Source: Ciborinia camelliae
Lineage: Eukaryota > Ascomycota > Leotiomycetes > Helotiales > Sclerotiniaceae
DNA length: 64,000 nt
Assembly: GCA_025890175.1 (NCBI GenBank)
Contig: JANPYM010000009.1
Span: 1,551,782 to 1,615,781 of the forward strand
Direction of reading: 5' to 3'
Below the pieces are notes generated by a model. The model saw only the letters and a list, made by a program, of their open reading frames with translations, had not been told where the DNA came from and made no database searches. The position numbers were made by a program, and so were the translations under genes. Positions 1 to 12,112 of this stretch are shown here, one piece after another; position 1 is the stretch's first letter, and each line of letters opens with the position of its first letter.

Positions 1-1330
1 TCGTTCAAAAATGCAAGAATATATGCGAGCCCTTTTCTTTCAATATCTGGATCTCTATCTCTTCATTTTTCCGCCAATTGAAAGTCTGGGCAAGTACCGG
101 TACAGTAACCTTATCCGCAAGAATGAACCTTCCAGATTTGTCCATGAGGGTAACCCGCATCCCAGGTAGGTAACTTTGGATGTTTGCTGTGTGGAGTAGA
201 GCAAGAGCAAGAGCAAGATTGATGCTGTGAAAGGAAGATCAATATTTATTATTTTTGGCGCCAAACAATCAAGTTAACTCAGCTAGCTATTCATCAAATG
301 TCAATAGTACAGTACCAAGACCGTATAATAAGACAAAATAGGATGATCCTCATCACGAGGATAGAAAATGGTTGTAGCTCTGCAAGCCTACCCTTTGGTC
401 CGTTTCCTATCACCTCGCAGACACACACACTCCTCATGGATCAGCTATATCCAGATTCCAATGCTTCCGTGGCGAGAAGTACGGAGAGGTTACCTAGATA
501 ATATAGTATATATATATATAGTATATCCCTCGTTGTCGAACGTGGTATAACATTGAAGAATCAGTAAGGCGGGGAAGGAGAAATACAGGACGGTACCGTC
601 TGTGCTATCACAAGGGCGGGGAAAGGTAAACAAACCAACCTTTCAAATAATAATAGCGTGGCAGCGTGGCAGCGTGATAGCGTGGGGCAGCTGGAGGGCA
701 AGGTGAGCAATTGGAAGGCAAGGTAAGGTAAGGTAAGGTAACCTTAGGTTTATCTCGGTCATTCGGAAACAAGGGGGAGCTGGACCTTTCGGTACTCGAG
801 GTCATACCTTAGGTACTCATCGAGTCATCCATATCAGGAAGTCTTCGATTTGCTGCAGAAAACATGACTACTAGGTACCTCTTAATCTGATCTCGTCCGA
901 TTTGAATATATGCACACGATCAATTTCTGAATAAAGAATTCTGACACTGACACTTACATTGTCATCTCTAAGTTCTCTTTTGTTTTTTTTGTTTGCAGAC
1001 CGGCAGACCAGACAATTTAATTGAAAACAATCCTTTCTAAGGTTCTCTTTCTTTCTTTATTCCAGCTGTATTCAGTCACCAATCACCAATCACCAATCAA
1101 CTCCTTCGCTTTGCCTCGGTAACCTAGAATTGGCTGGCTAGCTCTGCGTCATTTGAGCAAAGGTACCTTCTACTCCCGCTCCAGGATATCGCGAACGCGG
1201 GGAGAAAACTCAACAAGCGTTCAAAAATTGTTATACCACCTATGACAGCTAATGTTAGACTGGAATAATTAATAATTGAAGGGGCTACGATTATATTTCA
1301 GGGGCCTGAGGGCCAAAGGAACTAAACAAG
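1..1330. other. Intergenic, no gene recognised
   Basis: No convincing coding region is seen; the short open frames have no recognisable motif. Simple repeats are present: a GCGTGGCA-type tandem at about 655-690 and an AAGGT pentamer array at about 719-742. The pyrimidine-rich, CAATCACC-repeated tract at 1040-1110 probably belongs to the promoter or 5' leader of the kinase gene that starts at 1331. Confidence 0.6.
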
Positions 1331-2843
1331 ATGTCGTGGAAGACAACGGAGATGTTGATGGATACCATCAAACATTACTCACATTTTCCCGCCACCGGAG
1401 TGAGCTTAAGGCAGATGGTACAATTCGGAGAGAGGCCATCTACAGGTATGTCTTAAGGATGTACTCTGCAGTTTTGAGACGTGCCGTCATTATTCCCATA
1501 CTGATCAGCCACCCCTCAACAAACAGGTACCCTTTTCCGAGCCTCGCAATTCTTGTCCGAAGAACTTCCCATAAGACTTGCGCATCGAGTACAAGAGCTA
1601 TCAGACTTACCAGATGGACTTAATGAAATGCCCTCGATCAAGAGGGTGAAGGAGTGGTATGCACAGTCGTTCGAGGTATGACTCTTCACTTGTATACATG
1701 GAAATGTCAAACCTGAATTGACATGTGAAAGGAAATTACCACACTGCCTCGACCGCAGTTATCATCAGATGTCAAAGAAAGGCTTATGAAGCCGTCAAAA
1801 CTAAATGGGAAGTCATCCAAAATTCTCGCAGAAGCAACACAAAACCCGAGTGTAATGAGGGGGCAGTATAGTTTGAATGGGAATGGGAAGGAATTGAAGT
1901 CAACATCAGCAAGAAGATATTTTGCTACCGTAGAAGATAGTACGGATTGGCCCCCGGAACTTCACGATTACAATCAAAGATTCGCACAAACCCTTAACCA
2001 CATAAAAAGGCGGCATGACGGGGTTGTCACAACAGTCGCGCAAGGAATCCTTGAATACAAGCGGAAACGGCAACGTATGCAAATCGATAATAACATCCAA
2101 TCTTTTCTCGATCGCTTCTACATGTCCCGTATTGGCATAAGAATGCTTATTGGACAACACATAGCCCTCACAGATCAAAGCCACGATAAAGATCCTAATT
2201 ATGTAGGTATTATATGCACGAAAACCAATGTCCGGGATCTGGCAGAAGAAGCTATCGAGAACGCAAGATTTGTTTGCGAAGATCACTACGGGCTTTTTGA
2301 TGCGCCAAAAATCCAACTCGTGTGTCCTCCAAACCTCAATTTCATGTATGTACCCGGCCATCTTTCACACATGCTCTTCGAAACCCTCAAAAACTCCCTC
2401 CGCGCTGTCGTCGAAACACATGGACAGGATAAACAAGATTTTCCCGTCACGAAAGTCGTCGTCGCAGAAGGAAAAGAAGATATTACTATCAAAATCTCGG
2501 ATGAAGGTGGCGGAATACCTAGAAGTGCTATACCTTTAGTATGGACTTATATGTACACTACCGTGGACAGTACGCCTAGTTTAGATCCGGATTTCGATAA
2601 GAGTGATTTCAAAGCACCAATGGCAGGATTTGGTTATGGCCTTCCGATTTCAAGACTATATGCTAGATATTTCGGAGGAGATTTGAAGTTGATTAGTATG
2701 GAGGGGTACGTTTCACAAGTTTTTCACATACTTTCCTCTCACAAATATGCAATAAACTAACGAATCCCCTCACAAATAGATACGGAACAGACGTGTACCT
2801 CCATCTAAACCGGCTTTCATCGAGTTCAGAGCCTCTCCAATAA
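1331..2843 (+). CDS. Mitochondrial PDK/BCKDK-family protein kinase
   Basis: Four exons: 1331-1445, 1527-1675, 1732-2705 and 2780-2843. They join in frame to 433 aa, a normal length for the family. These kinases phosphorylate and inactivate the E1 subunit of pyruvate or branched-chain 2-oxoacid dehydrogenase in the mitochondrial matrix. Visible signatures in order are RASQFLSEELPIRLAHRVQ (N-terminal four-helix domain), RRHDGVVTTVAQG with its conserved histidine, FYMSRIGIRMLIGQH, and then the GHKL ATP-binding fold: N-box ETLKNSLRAVVE, G1 DEGGGIPRS and G2 GFGYGLPISR. The start was chosen because the MSWKT exon splices cleanly (phase 1) into the RASQFL exon. The region around residues 90-150 looks extended compared with animal PDKs. 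Fungi have two paralogues (Pkp1 and Pkp2 in yeast), and I cannot tell which this is. No clear mitochondrial presequence is seen. Confidence 0.93.
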
Positions 2844-4714
2844 CAATCAGCAGTCATGAGGGATACCTGGAAATCACAATCCCCTCCAGATTTCGGTGGG
2901 ATGCGGATGAGAAGGGGAGACGAAATATCCCGAGGATTGACGCTGGGTTTAGGACATAAACAAATGAATTTGAAATTAGGCAAAGGAAAAGGGGGAATGG
3001 GAATGAGAGAGGTTTCGGAGAGGAAACAGGTTGGCGATGCGGAAAGTATGGTTAATGAAGGAAGAGGAGGGAGTGGTATGGAAGGAGTCTTTATGGGGGA
3101 AGGAGGTGAGGTTTAGAGTGGGGATATAAGATGGTGCTGTAGAAAGTGGTTGTGAAGAGTTGCGGCGACGCTAGATATCGGTGGTAGATCGGATAGGTGT
3201 GAGAAGGAGTAGGGGACTTTTGTATATATTTGGATATGCACAACACTTGTGCCATATCTGGACTTTGAACTTGCGGAAACTTGAAGGCAGGATGAATGCG
3301 TGGATGCAGATGGGCGGCTGGGCCCTGGCTTAATTACTTGTTACGTACCGATTATGAACTAAAGGATATTGAAGATGAGACGAGACGGGATGGGATGGGA
3401 TGGGGTGCATGGGTACAATAAATGCGATATACAGTACCTACCTAGGCAGAGAAAGATTTCTCTTGGATCAGGATAAGGAGCTCGAGTAATACGTATTAGC
3501 AAATGAAAATGAAGAGAGAAAAAAGGCAATACAACGAATGATATCTAAATCCACCGTTCATACTTTTCGCAGAAGCGGAGTGAGCTGCATGTAATAAGGT
3601 TTATTACAATGTCGAATGACGGATGCACCAATCGGCAGTGGTGGGTGGTGCCAATCCCAAAGCTAAAATCGTGTATCATGTGGGTATGTATGGTATTTCC
3701 AAAGCCATTTCTGAAACGGGGGACTCGGGTATCAAATCGAACCCCTTTATAGGGATTCCCCAGGTATCACCGGGTCAAAGAAAATCCATTTAATAAGAAC
3801 GATCCACCACGTCAGTATTTTCTTACTAGCTAGCATTCATGTATGCATGTATCTATAGGTAGGTACCTATGTAAACTAAATGCATGTCCCTCATCCAAAA
3901 AGTCCTCCGCAGAAACAAACTATCTTTCACGGCTCGCCCAACCGCTAATTATGTCTCGACTAGTATTTCGTACCGCGGACTATTATCATCATATTGTACA
4001 GGCTCTGTAAAAAGGGGTGTAATTATATATATAAATATATATTGATACTATATCATGAACGCGAACATATAACAAACACAAGCGAGCGGTCATGAATAAG
4101 TGAGAATGGATAGAAGATATCACGTAACTGAAGAATGAAATGATTCTAGGAGAATCGAATCAAATATGTAGAGAAATATAAACAAATGAATGAATATGAA
4201 AAAGCCAAAAGTAAAAGCTCTCTGGCCCCTAAATCCAAATTCCCACCATCTCGGTCTGGTATATGCCATCCTCCTCGTCCACTTTTCTAAGTCCCCACCT
4301 CCATTTTTCTCCATTCCTTTCTGCTCGCTACCGCGTCCTATTGCACGCCAGAAAATAACCAAGAAATGCCAAAAACACAAACCTAATACTGAACTATAAA
4401 TTGAATAACATTCCTAATGGTGTGGTATCGTACTCGCTTGTATAACCAAGAATCTCAATGCTAAAAACACATGCATCGATATCGCCAAGAACCTTTCCTA
4501 TCCTTCCCTTCCCATAATATCCCTACCCAAGCCCCTATCCATTGCCTAACATGGAAAAGATAATGTTTTCCAGAACCAAGAACGACCGTATCCATAATAT
4601 TAACATCAACATCAACATCGATCCATAACTTCATCTCTCATTCCGTCATCAATAAAAAGACCATTCGTTAATATAATCCCCAAGCCCCCAGAAAATGCCA
4701 CACAAAGAATCATA
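2844..4714. other. Intergenic between convergent genes
   Basis: This lies between the 3' ends of the PDK-like gene (+) and the DUF7514 gene (-). The open frames at 2856-3116 and 4120-4400 have no family signature and probably lie in 3' UTRs. The sequence holds TACCTACCTAGG-type motifs (about 3435 and 3857) and an AT-rich stretch with TATATA runs (4020-4060). Nothing else is recognised. Confidence 0.5.
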
Positions 4715-7109
4715 TCAGTAATACATACTATTCCTCGCACTCTTATCCACCCCACTCCCTCGATACCAATCCTCATAATCCGCGCCGACTTGCGGTTCAA
4801 TGTAGGAACTCCTAGTTGTGTGTTCACTATATGCTGAGCCTGTAGACTTCGTCGGACGATCGCGATCATAATCGCTACTTCTCGAGTCTAATCCCTCGTG
4901 CAACCTATCCCATTTCTCCGCATCTCTCGGACTTGAAAAATCATTTACATACGTGGTGGAGAAATGTTCGCCTTCTGTGCCTCTGCGGTGAGGCCGTTCA
5001 TCACGTCTCCTGTCTCTGAAATCTCGATGGTCTGAAGAGGAGGGTGGCGGAGGAAAGGAATTGTTAGACCCATATGATGAGGGTCCGAGAGTAGGTGGGA
5101 AATTCGCAGATGATGGCGTATAGGTACTTGATCCGATATCAATATTGCTAGGCGTAGAATGACTATAGCTCTTGAGCTGAGGGCTGCGACTGCGTTTCGA
5201 AGATGATAGTGGCGGTGGCTTATAATAATCCTGACTAGCATTGCTTTGCGTACGACTGTGTCTTGACCGACTACGCTCACGCTCTTGTGGCTCTTTTACG
5301 CGACTAGTGGAGTTCGCCCGGCCAGGCCTGCTTGGAAGGTTGATATTAGTGGCTTCGGTGTGGATTTTGCCATTACCAGGCTGCGCGGAATATGGCTTCC
5401 TTTCACGTTCAATTCGTACCCCTGATCCCTCATCAACGCTTGATGACTCAGATGTCACCGAGGGGGCGCCAGCATAAGGCATACGTTCTCGTTCTAGAGG
5501 CTTACTAGTCGGTCCTGCATATGAGGCTTTAGGTTGATGTATGTCGAGAGGACGGGATTGCGGTCGATCGGTGGGTGACGTCTGACGAAGTGGTGGGCTA
5601 GAGACTGTTGGTTTGCTTCTGCTGTTTTGAGAAATGCCAATATCATCAGAGAAGTGAGATATTGCAGTCCTCATCAGTTTTTCCGAGTCACGATCCCCAA
5701 TCTCAGGTAATAAGTGGCGTGAGATTTGTTTTGGTAAACGTTCCGGTTTTCCATCTACCATTTGCCCATCGGCATCAATCGGTAAAGCCAGGACAACTTT
5801 TCCCAATCTCTCTGATTCTTCGCTGGGGTAAGCGGATATTTGAATCGTCATCCAGTGTGCAAATCCAAGTGGAGTCAAAGCCGGTAATGTAGGGCCGGAA
5901 TGAAAATCTTCTTGGACTAGATGATGTTGACATCCAAGGTCTTGATACAGTTTTGAAATTTGGGTGTTAGACAGGTTTTTGAAAACGGCTAGATATGGAT
6001 TGTGAGCACGGATAAAGCTAATGATAGAGGACGGAAAGCCTTACAAACATAGGGATGAATTTCCTTATTGTCAATAGGATATGCGCCATAATATGCTGCC
6101 ATTTTTGAAGGTGTGATAACAATACTTTTTTTGGGTGCAAAATCATCAACCTGTGAATGGGATCAGTAGGGTGCTTCAGGTTTGAGCTAGAGTCTTTAAG
6201 CTCAGACTTGATTGAAGATAAAAGTACTTCTGTGAAAGCCTTGTTCCACAGAAATGCCCCATCCGATTATAGGAAGACTAACAATATGATTTGCAAGACC
6301 TCTCAAGAACTGTCCCAGCCTTTCCGTAGGCCGAGAGTCATTATCAAACAACCGTCCCCACTTCTGATCAATTGTAGATAGTTCTAGGGTCGAGTATGTG
6401 CGATGGACTTTCTGTGCCGGCCGGTCATTATATCCACGATCACGATCATTAAACCTCGTGAAGGATTTCTCCGAGGATGGACTAGCAGGGGGAGATCTCA
6501 TAGGTTCTGTAGGAGGAGAAAAGCTTGGTTTGGTAGTTGAAGTTGGTGAAGGAGGAGTGTAAACTCTGCGGTGATCTGAAGGGGCGGGAGATTGATTTGT
6601 AGAGCTGGATTTCTCTGACTGTTCGCGTTGCATATATGAGGCTCGCGGTTGGTCATCAAAGGTGCCTGTTTGCTTAAGATGTTCGACAACTGAGTGAATA
6701 GGTTTCAGTAAGCATGGGCAATCTGTGAGGCTCAACAACAAAAATGACAAACATGCCGTGAGGAAATGTGCTTACGTTCTCTTTTACCCTTTTCCGTAAT
6801 TGCTGCAATTATCTCAGGCGATACTGAATCGTGATCTACAACGGCGCCACGATCAGAACCATATGCCGTTCCCATATTGTTTGGTGGTGGGTAGGTCTGT
6901 TGTGGCGAGTGTGATGTCACACTTGAAGCGCTTGGGGGAGCATAAGGTATATCTCTAGATTCCGTAGAATATCTGGTCGAGGCCGAGGGGGTTGAATATG
7001 TAGGCGTGTGCCTGTTGGAATCATTGAAATCGTAGGTCTCGTAGGTCTCAAAGTATTCCGGTCCTACATTGCCTCGCAATGGACGACCATAAGCGTGGGC
7101 CATTTTCAA
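4715..7109 (-). CDS. DUF7514-domain protein with disordered flanks
   Basis: Four exons on the minus strand: 7109-6776, 6722-6283, 6150-6045 and 5988-4715. They join with consistent phases (1, 0, 1) to 717 aa. The conserved core spans about residues 227-406. It contains QKWGRLFDNDSRPTERLGQF, VDDFAPKKSIVITPSKMAAY, SKLYQDLGCQHHLVQEDFH and ALTPLGFAHWMTIQI, the pattern I associate with the fungal DUF7514 family. The N-terminal 220 residues (Pro/Ser/Tyr-rich) and the C-terminal 310 residues (Ser/Arg/Asp-rich, RERERS-like) are low complexity and probably disordered. Biochemical function is unknown; no catalytic motif, signal peptide or membrane segment is seen. A second Met lies two codons downstream of the chosen start. 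Confidence 0.85.
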
Positions 7110-9606
7110 ACGCGAGGCTATGTAATTTGGCGTTTGTCACCTCATAAAGGTTTGAAGGTACGGAGGTTCGATTTGACGTATCTTATTCTTGTATGTTATA
7201 GTTTGTCCGTATGATTCGATTGGGAAACAATTTGAGATGATATGTGTTGGGAGGTTTGTTAGACGAGATGTTGTATTTGAAAAGCCTTAATGTTATCGTC
7301 GTATGCCGTGGGATGTTAAAATTTCACAATGTCAAGAAGCGTTAATAAGGTAGGAGGAGATGTGAGAAATATCTCGAAGAATGCCGTCCAAAATATCCAG
7401 TTAACCTAACCCAGATATCTCTACTCGGTGCAGAAGAAAAGAAGCAAGACTTTTATTACTCAGATGCTCTGCCAATTAAACCCTGTTGTATGGTTTCATT
7501 GGCTTATGAGTTATTCGCGTCAAGAGTCCCACGAGATAATAGATAATTCCAGCATAAGTATCGGGCAAGGCCAACGGCAACGGTAACACAGAAAAAAAGA
7601 TGAATATTTAACAGCAGAACCGGGCGACTGCGATTGCGACTGCGATTAGATTACCTAGGATCTTCCAAAATGACATAACCTTCCTTACTTGCGCATCATA
7701 ATTATTTTTTAGCATAAAAATTCTTATGACGCAAATCACATCACATCAATTGAATTGACTCATCCAAGATCATCCAAGATTAAAACCCCACGACGATATG
7801 ATACCTAGGTAGCGATATCTGTCTCACCCGTGACCCAACATTTTCTATGTTCTTCTCCAGACTCCAGCTCCAGCATGCCTTCCTTCAACATCCCCTCAAT
7901 TGGCTATAATAAGTAATAAACACAACCTACCTAAGCTACACAACCTCTCGAATCCCTCGATGGGATGATCCGTATTTTCAACTTCTCACGGGCATTATTA
8001 ATCCCCAGTAGCTCAATGGAAAAGGTTTCCAAGCCCGTTCTAACACCAAACTACCAACACCAACTCATCCTCTAGCTCATCGCCCTCCTTCAGTCTAAGC
8101 TGTCCGAGCCAATCCCCATCCGTCATGATTCGGAATTTTCTCCATAATTCAAGTCAACTACACATTAGTTTATCCTCCAACCAGTGACAGCGGCCACTAT
8201 TATAGGTAGGTGACATCTTGGCATCTAATTCATCTCACAATTTTACAGCACATACCGGTAAGGTATCATCACCACCAAACCTTTATTAAACGAGTACCGA
8301 ACCAGGGGGTGCAATAATTCAATACTCCGCAGGCCATCAACTCCAACTTCCAAAAATCATACTTAATCTAATGTTCAATTGATTATCTCAAGATTTTCTA
8401 TATTGATCATTTAACTTACAATTAATATTTTCTCAAAATTTCAAGATGTATAAAATATTCGTTCAGTAATTGCCGTCACCCTCAACTCTCTAGATGACCA
8501 TGAATTAACCTTGCTCCTTGCCAGGATAGAGTAGGTAAGATCTTACATCCCCCCATTCGTACCTAATCCCCAGCTTTCCTTCATATCATCGCCGAGCACC
8601 CAACCATAACACTTTTCACCTCCCCTCACTCACCACAAAATGGGGCGTAGTAGTATAAATAGATACCTAGTCATCGAGCATCACGTTTTGTTTTGTTGTT
8701 TCGTTTTGTATTGTCTTAACAAGCACCCAACAAGCCATCCCAATCTATTAACCTTACTGTTGCGAACATCCACTAACCAACCCAACGACCTGTCCCTCTA
8801 CATACATCGCCGACCGTGTTTCATTGGGAGTAAATTTTGACTTGCAGCGTGGGATGAACGCGCCTCCTTATTTCTATTCGGTATTCATTTCTCCGTTTTA
8901 AATCCGAGTGTTCGTTGTATAATGTCATCAATCCCGTACTTTCATTCAATCAGTATTTTTCACATGTCAATCCAATTCCCATCCACCAACATCGTATCAT
9001 ATGATTCATATCACATAACTCAGATCATACATCCATCGGATTATATCCCCTAAAACAAGACATCCCCAGCCACCACACAATTCTAACAACAGCCTTCCAA
9101 CTCACCGTCACCTTCACTCTCACCTCCTACAAACTCGCACTCTCCCCATCAACCACCAATCATCAATCATCAATCCCAATCCCAACCATGACACCGCCCA
9201 TCTAAAATCTGCGTTTAAAGACACCAGCCAACAAACACAACATAACATATCGTGCCCTCAAAAAAACGGTAATCCTACCATGAACCAGGCAGTTCACGTA
9301 GCCACAACCATGAATTTAGATCATCACCGACTTAAACTGCCATTCTTTTGAATCCCTCTCTACTGCCTCATCCTGCGACCTTGAACTCTAAACAACCCCC
9401 GGACTTCCTCCCAGATTCCCTCCCTTCCAACATACTACATACCATCGAACTATTTCCCTTCCAAACTGCCTCTTCTTAGCAACATCGCATCTCCCATATC
9501 TATATTCACATCCATATCCATTCTACATCCATAACCGCACTATCATACCATCAAACTAACTCCCACTACCCTCCAACACCAACACCAATTCCAACGAACC
9601 TACCTG
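7110..9606. other. Long G-poor non-coding tract
   Basis: No gene is supported. From about 7850 to 9700 the plus strand is strikingly poor in G and rich in C, A and T; some 60-base lines hold one or two G. Sense-strand 5' leaders of fungal regulatory genes often look like this, but no coding region follows on the plus strand. A 66-codon frame at 8640 begins with ATG and has no recognisable motif. A TACCTAGGTA motif lies at about 7803. Confidence 0.5.
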
Positions 9607-10310
9607 AAAACCAAGCACATCAAACCCCTCTAGAACCAACCCCAACATACTCCCCTAGATACAAATCTTCATATTTCCGAGGTCAAAAATAGATTATAAA
9701 TCATCCACAAGAAATCAGATGTTAAAATGCTCTTTTATAGCATTCAATATATCTGCTTCACAAATAAACACCTAAGAAAGCCATCAAATCATCCTCAAGA
9801 AACCAAATACTTCAAAGCCCTCTAAAACTAACCTAACATACACGGGTACACTAGTATAAATTCTGGGGCCGAGGAGATCTTTTAAATCTTCCCTACCAAG
9901 GTAAGATATCCAAACGTTTTGTGACAGGTGTGCTGCATGATATAAAAAAATAAAGGCTTAAGAGAGCTCCGAGATTTTCTATATTCAGATATTGAAAAAT
10001 TCCTTGTTGTGGATGTTTTGAGCATTATAGAGAATAAAGACTCAAGAGAGCTTTTCGAAAGAATTGTTTGTAAGAAAGAGATCAGACATCGAAAAACTCC
10101 GTGAAGTGGGCGTATTGAGTGCTATGAGGAATAAATGCTTGGTAAAACTTTCGAAATATCCTTGAGAAATTAAACATCGAAAGGCTTCGCAAAGTGGATG
10201 TGTTGGATGCTTCAAGGAAAGTATTAAATAACCTAAGAAAGCTTATAAATTGTCCTTACGAAGTCAGACGTTGAAAAACTCTACAGTGGAGTGTGAAACA
10301 CGACATAGCA
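9607..10310. repeat. Degenerate tandem repeat, ~93-bp period
   Basis: About seven diverged units are visible. Clear unit starts carry the core TCAGA(C/T)AT(C/T)GAAAAA or a close variant, near 9717, 9989, 10081, 10169 (as TTAAACATCGAAAGG) and 10263. Measured spacings between successive cores are about 97, 88 and 94 bases. The second half of each unit carries AATAAA followed by CTTAAGAGAGCT- or CCTAAGAAAGCT-like sequence. Some units translate similarly as (S/L)(D/N)IEKLRxVxVL but are interrupted by stops, so present-day coding is unlikely. The array lies directly downstream of the G-poor tract. Confidence 0.55.
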
Positions 10311-10646
10311 TAATCTATCACTAACGGTATCTCAATTGAAAATGAACCGCCAATATTAACTATTTAATGTCATGCGTCAAGACCAGAGCCCTATTTGCCT
10401 TGCTTTCTTTCGAAGCCAAAGCTATGAAGCCCGCAGCTATGACACCACAAGCTATGCAATTAATCTCAGCGCCAACATTAATAGCGCAAGTAAAATGAAA
10501 AGAAAACCCATTGTTATTTTGGAAAGAAAATCTGTCTCAACAGTCTCAATGATGGAGCTTCAACGCAGAAATATCTTGTGAACATTCCATGCACTGCCGA
10601 GAACCATGGTGCCCGGGGGAGCAACCAGGAACTCTCCAACAGTTTC

Positions 10647-12112
10647 CTACATCTCGTCATCGCTGGAGTCGTAGGCCGATCTACGGTAGGGCGTATTGGA
10701 TTCGGGTGCCCACTCAGTTATGGCACCTGGGTTAGCGGGTTGTCTTGTGCGTGTGCCGACCTGGAATTATGAATTAGAGTGGTATAATTGATAAAATTAC
10801 TCAATGAGCGACGGAGCTAGAAGAGACTTACAGGCTTGGCCCATCCGGTGTTCTGATTGGTAATCACACGAACGGGTGCTGCAGCTGGTGCCGAAGGATG
10901 AGAAGCGGTAGCTGCCGGACGTGGGGCAGTGGCAGCGGGCGCGGGAGCGACTACACCAGGACGAGCTGGGCCACTGGTGACAGAAGCAAAGCTTGATGTG
11001 CCAATATCTGATGTTGCCACAGAAGTTGTAGTCATCGCCTTCTCTTGGGAATGGCGCACGCCAGAGGCATCGTACGCATTATATCTGATAGCAGGTCCAG
11101 CGCGACGTCTAGAATCACGAGTGGACCATCCATCAGAACTGACTTGCATATCGGCGGTACGAGCACCTTCAAAGGGGTTGCTCACAGAGGATTGGGACCT
11201 ATTCTCCAATCCACTACCAGCGAGTGCTCGGAGATGTGGCGATGCTAGCTGAGAACTGGTGGGAGTATTTCCGATGGAAATGGAGGATGTTTGATTGGTC
11301 AACTACAAAATATTGGTCAGTACCGCCGTAAATATTCTCAAGCTTCGAATATTGACATTTGAATATACAAAATAGTTTAGGTCAATGTAAAGCGCAAGTT
11401 TAGAGGAATATATAGAAGATACTTACCGCAGCCATACTAGCAGGATAAGAAGAGCCTGTGGTCTCAACTGGTGCACCATTTGTCGCAACTTGCTGTTCTG
11501 GCTCACTTCCCGGAGCGGGAGTAAGATCGACATCGGGATGGTGAGACTCCTTCCAGTGAATACATTCCATGCACCACTACAAATAGTACATTAGCCATGG
11601 TCTCTATGAAAGACGTTCTACTCATGGAAGTATTGTCAATACCTTGTTGCCACGAGATCTCTGAGCTTTGCTAAAGAGATCCAACACCTTGACATTGCCA
11701 CATGGTCCCTCGCACTGCAATTCTTGCACTTGTTCACCCTTGCAGCTACGGCATCGCAGAAGAGACTCCACCGCATCCGGTCTCATGCCTGGATTTTGCA
11801 CAAGCTTATTCTTGTAAGGAGCAATTTCGTTCTTCGAAAAGCAATCTTGGGTCTTGAACACTTTGCAGTGACGGCATTTGAATTTGAAACTGTAGACAAG
11901 ATCGTCAGCTGGAATATATACCTTTAAGTTGAATAGTGGGAGGGCTTATTTGCTTAATATACAATAAAATAAATTCATGAGATGAATGACTTACTCGATT
12001 GGAATGACAACGCCATTGCGCCTACGAATCACCATTAGCCCAAAGACCCAACAAACTCTTATTGGAAAACTTACTGGGCTGCAGGGGCATAACGATTGTT
12101 TCTGAACGACAT
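10647..12112 (-). CDS. stc1: Stc1-domain protein (heterochromatin/RNAi linker type)
   Basis: Six exons on the minus strand: 12112-12075, 12021-11995, 11889-11643, 11576-11427, 11302-10832 and 10760-10647. They join in frame to 348 aa. The N-terminal ~110 residues contain the cysteine pairs of an Stc1 domain: KCRHC, LLRCRSC, LQCEGPC and WCMECIHW, with DLFSKAQRSRG between the last two. In fission yeast, Stc1 bridges Argonaute (RITS) and the Clr4 methyltransferase complex to place H3K9 methylation; the role here is inferred from the domain only. The C-terminal two-thirds is Ser/Ala/Pro-rich and probably disordered, ending in an acidic SSDDEM tail. The two small first exons (38 and 27 nt) were chosen because they alone restore the frame from the MSFRNNRYAP start to the first cysteine pair. 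Confidence 0.86.

Noticed and set aside
2856..3116. 86-codon Gly/Met/Arg-rich frame after the PDK-like gene
   Set aside because: No splice joins it in frame to the kinase; the kinase already ends at a proper stop at 2841-2843.
4120..4400. Complementary frames of 86 and 69 codons
   Set aside because: Mirror-image frames on opposite strands without motifs, in the 3' intergenic region.
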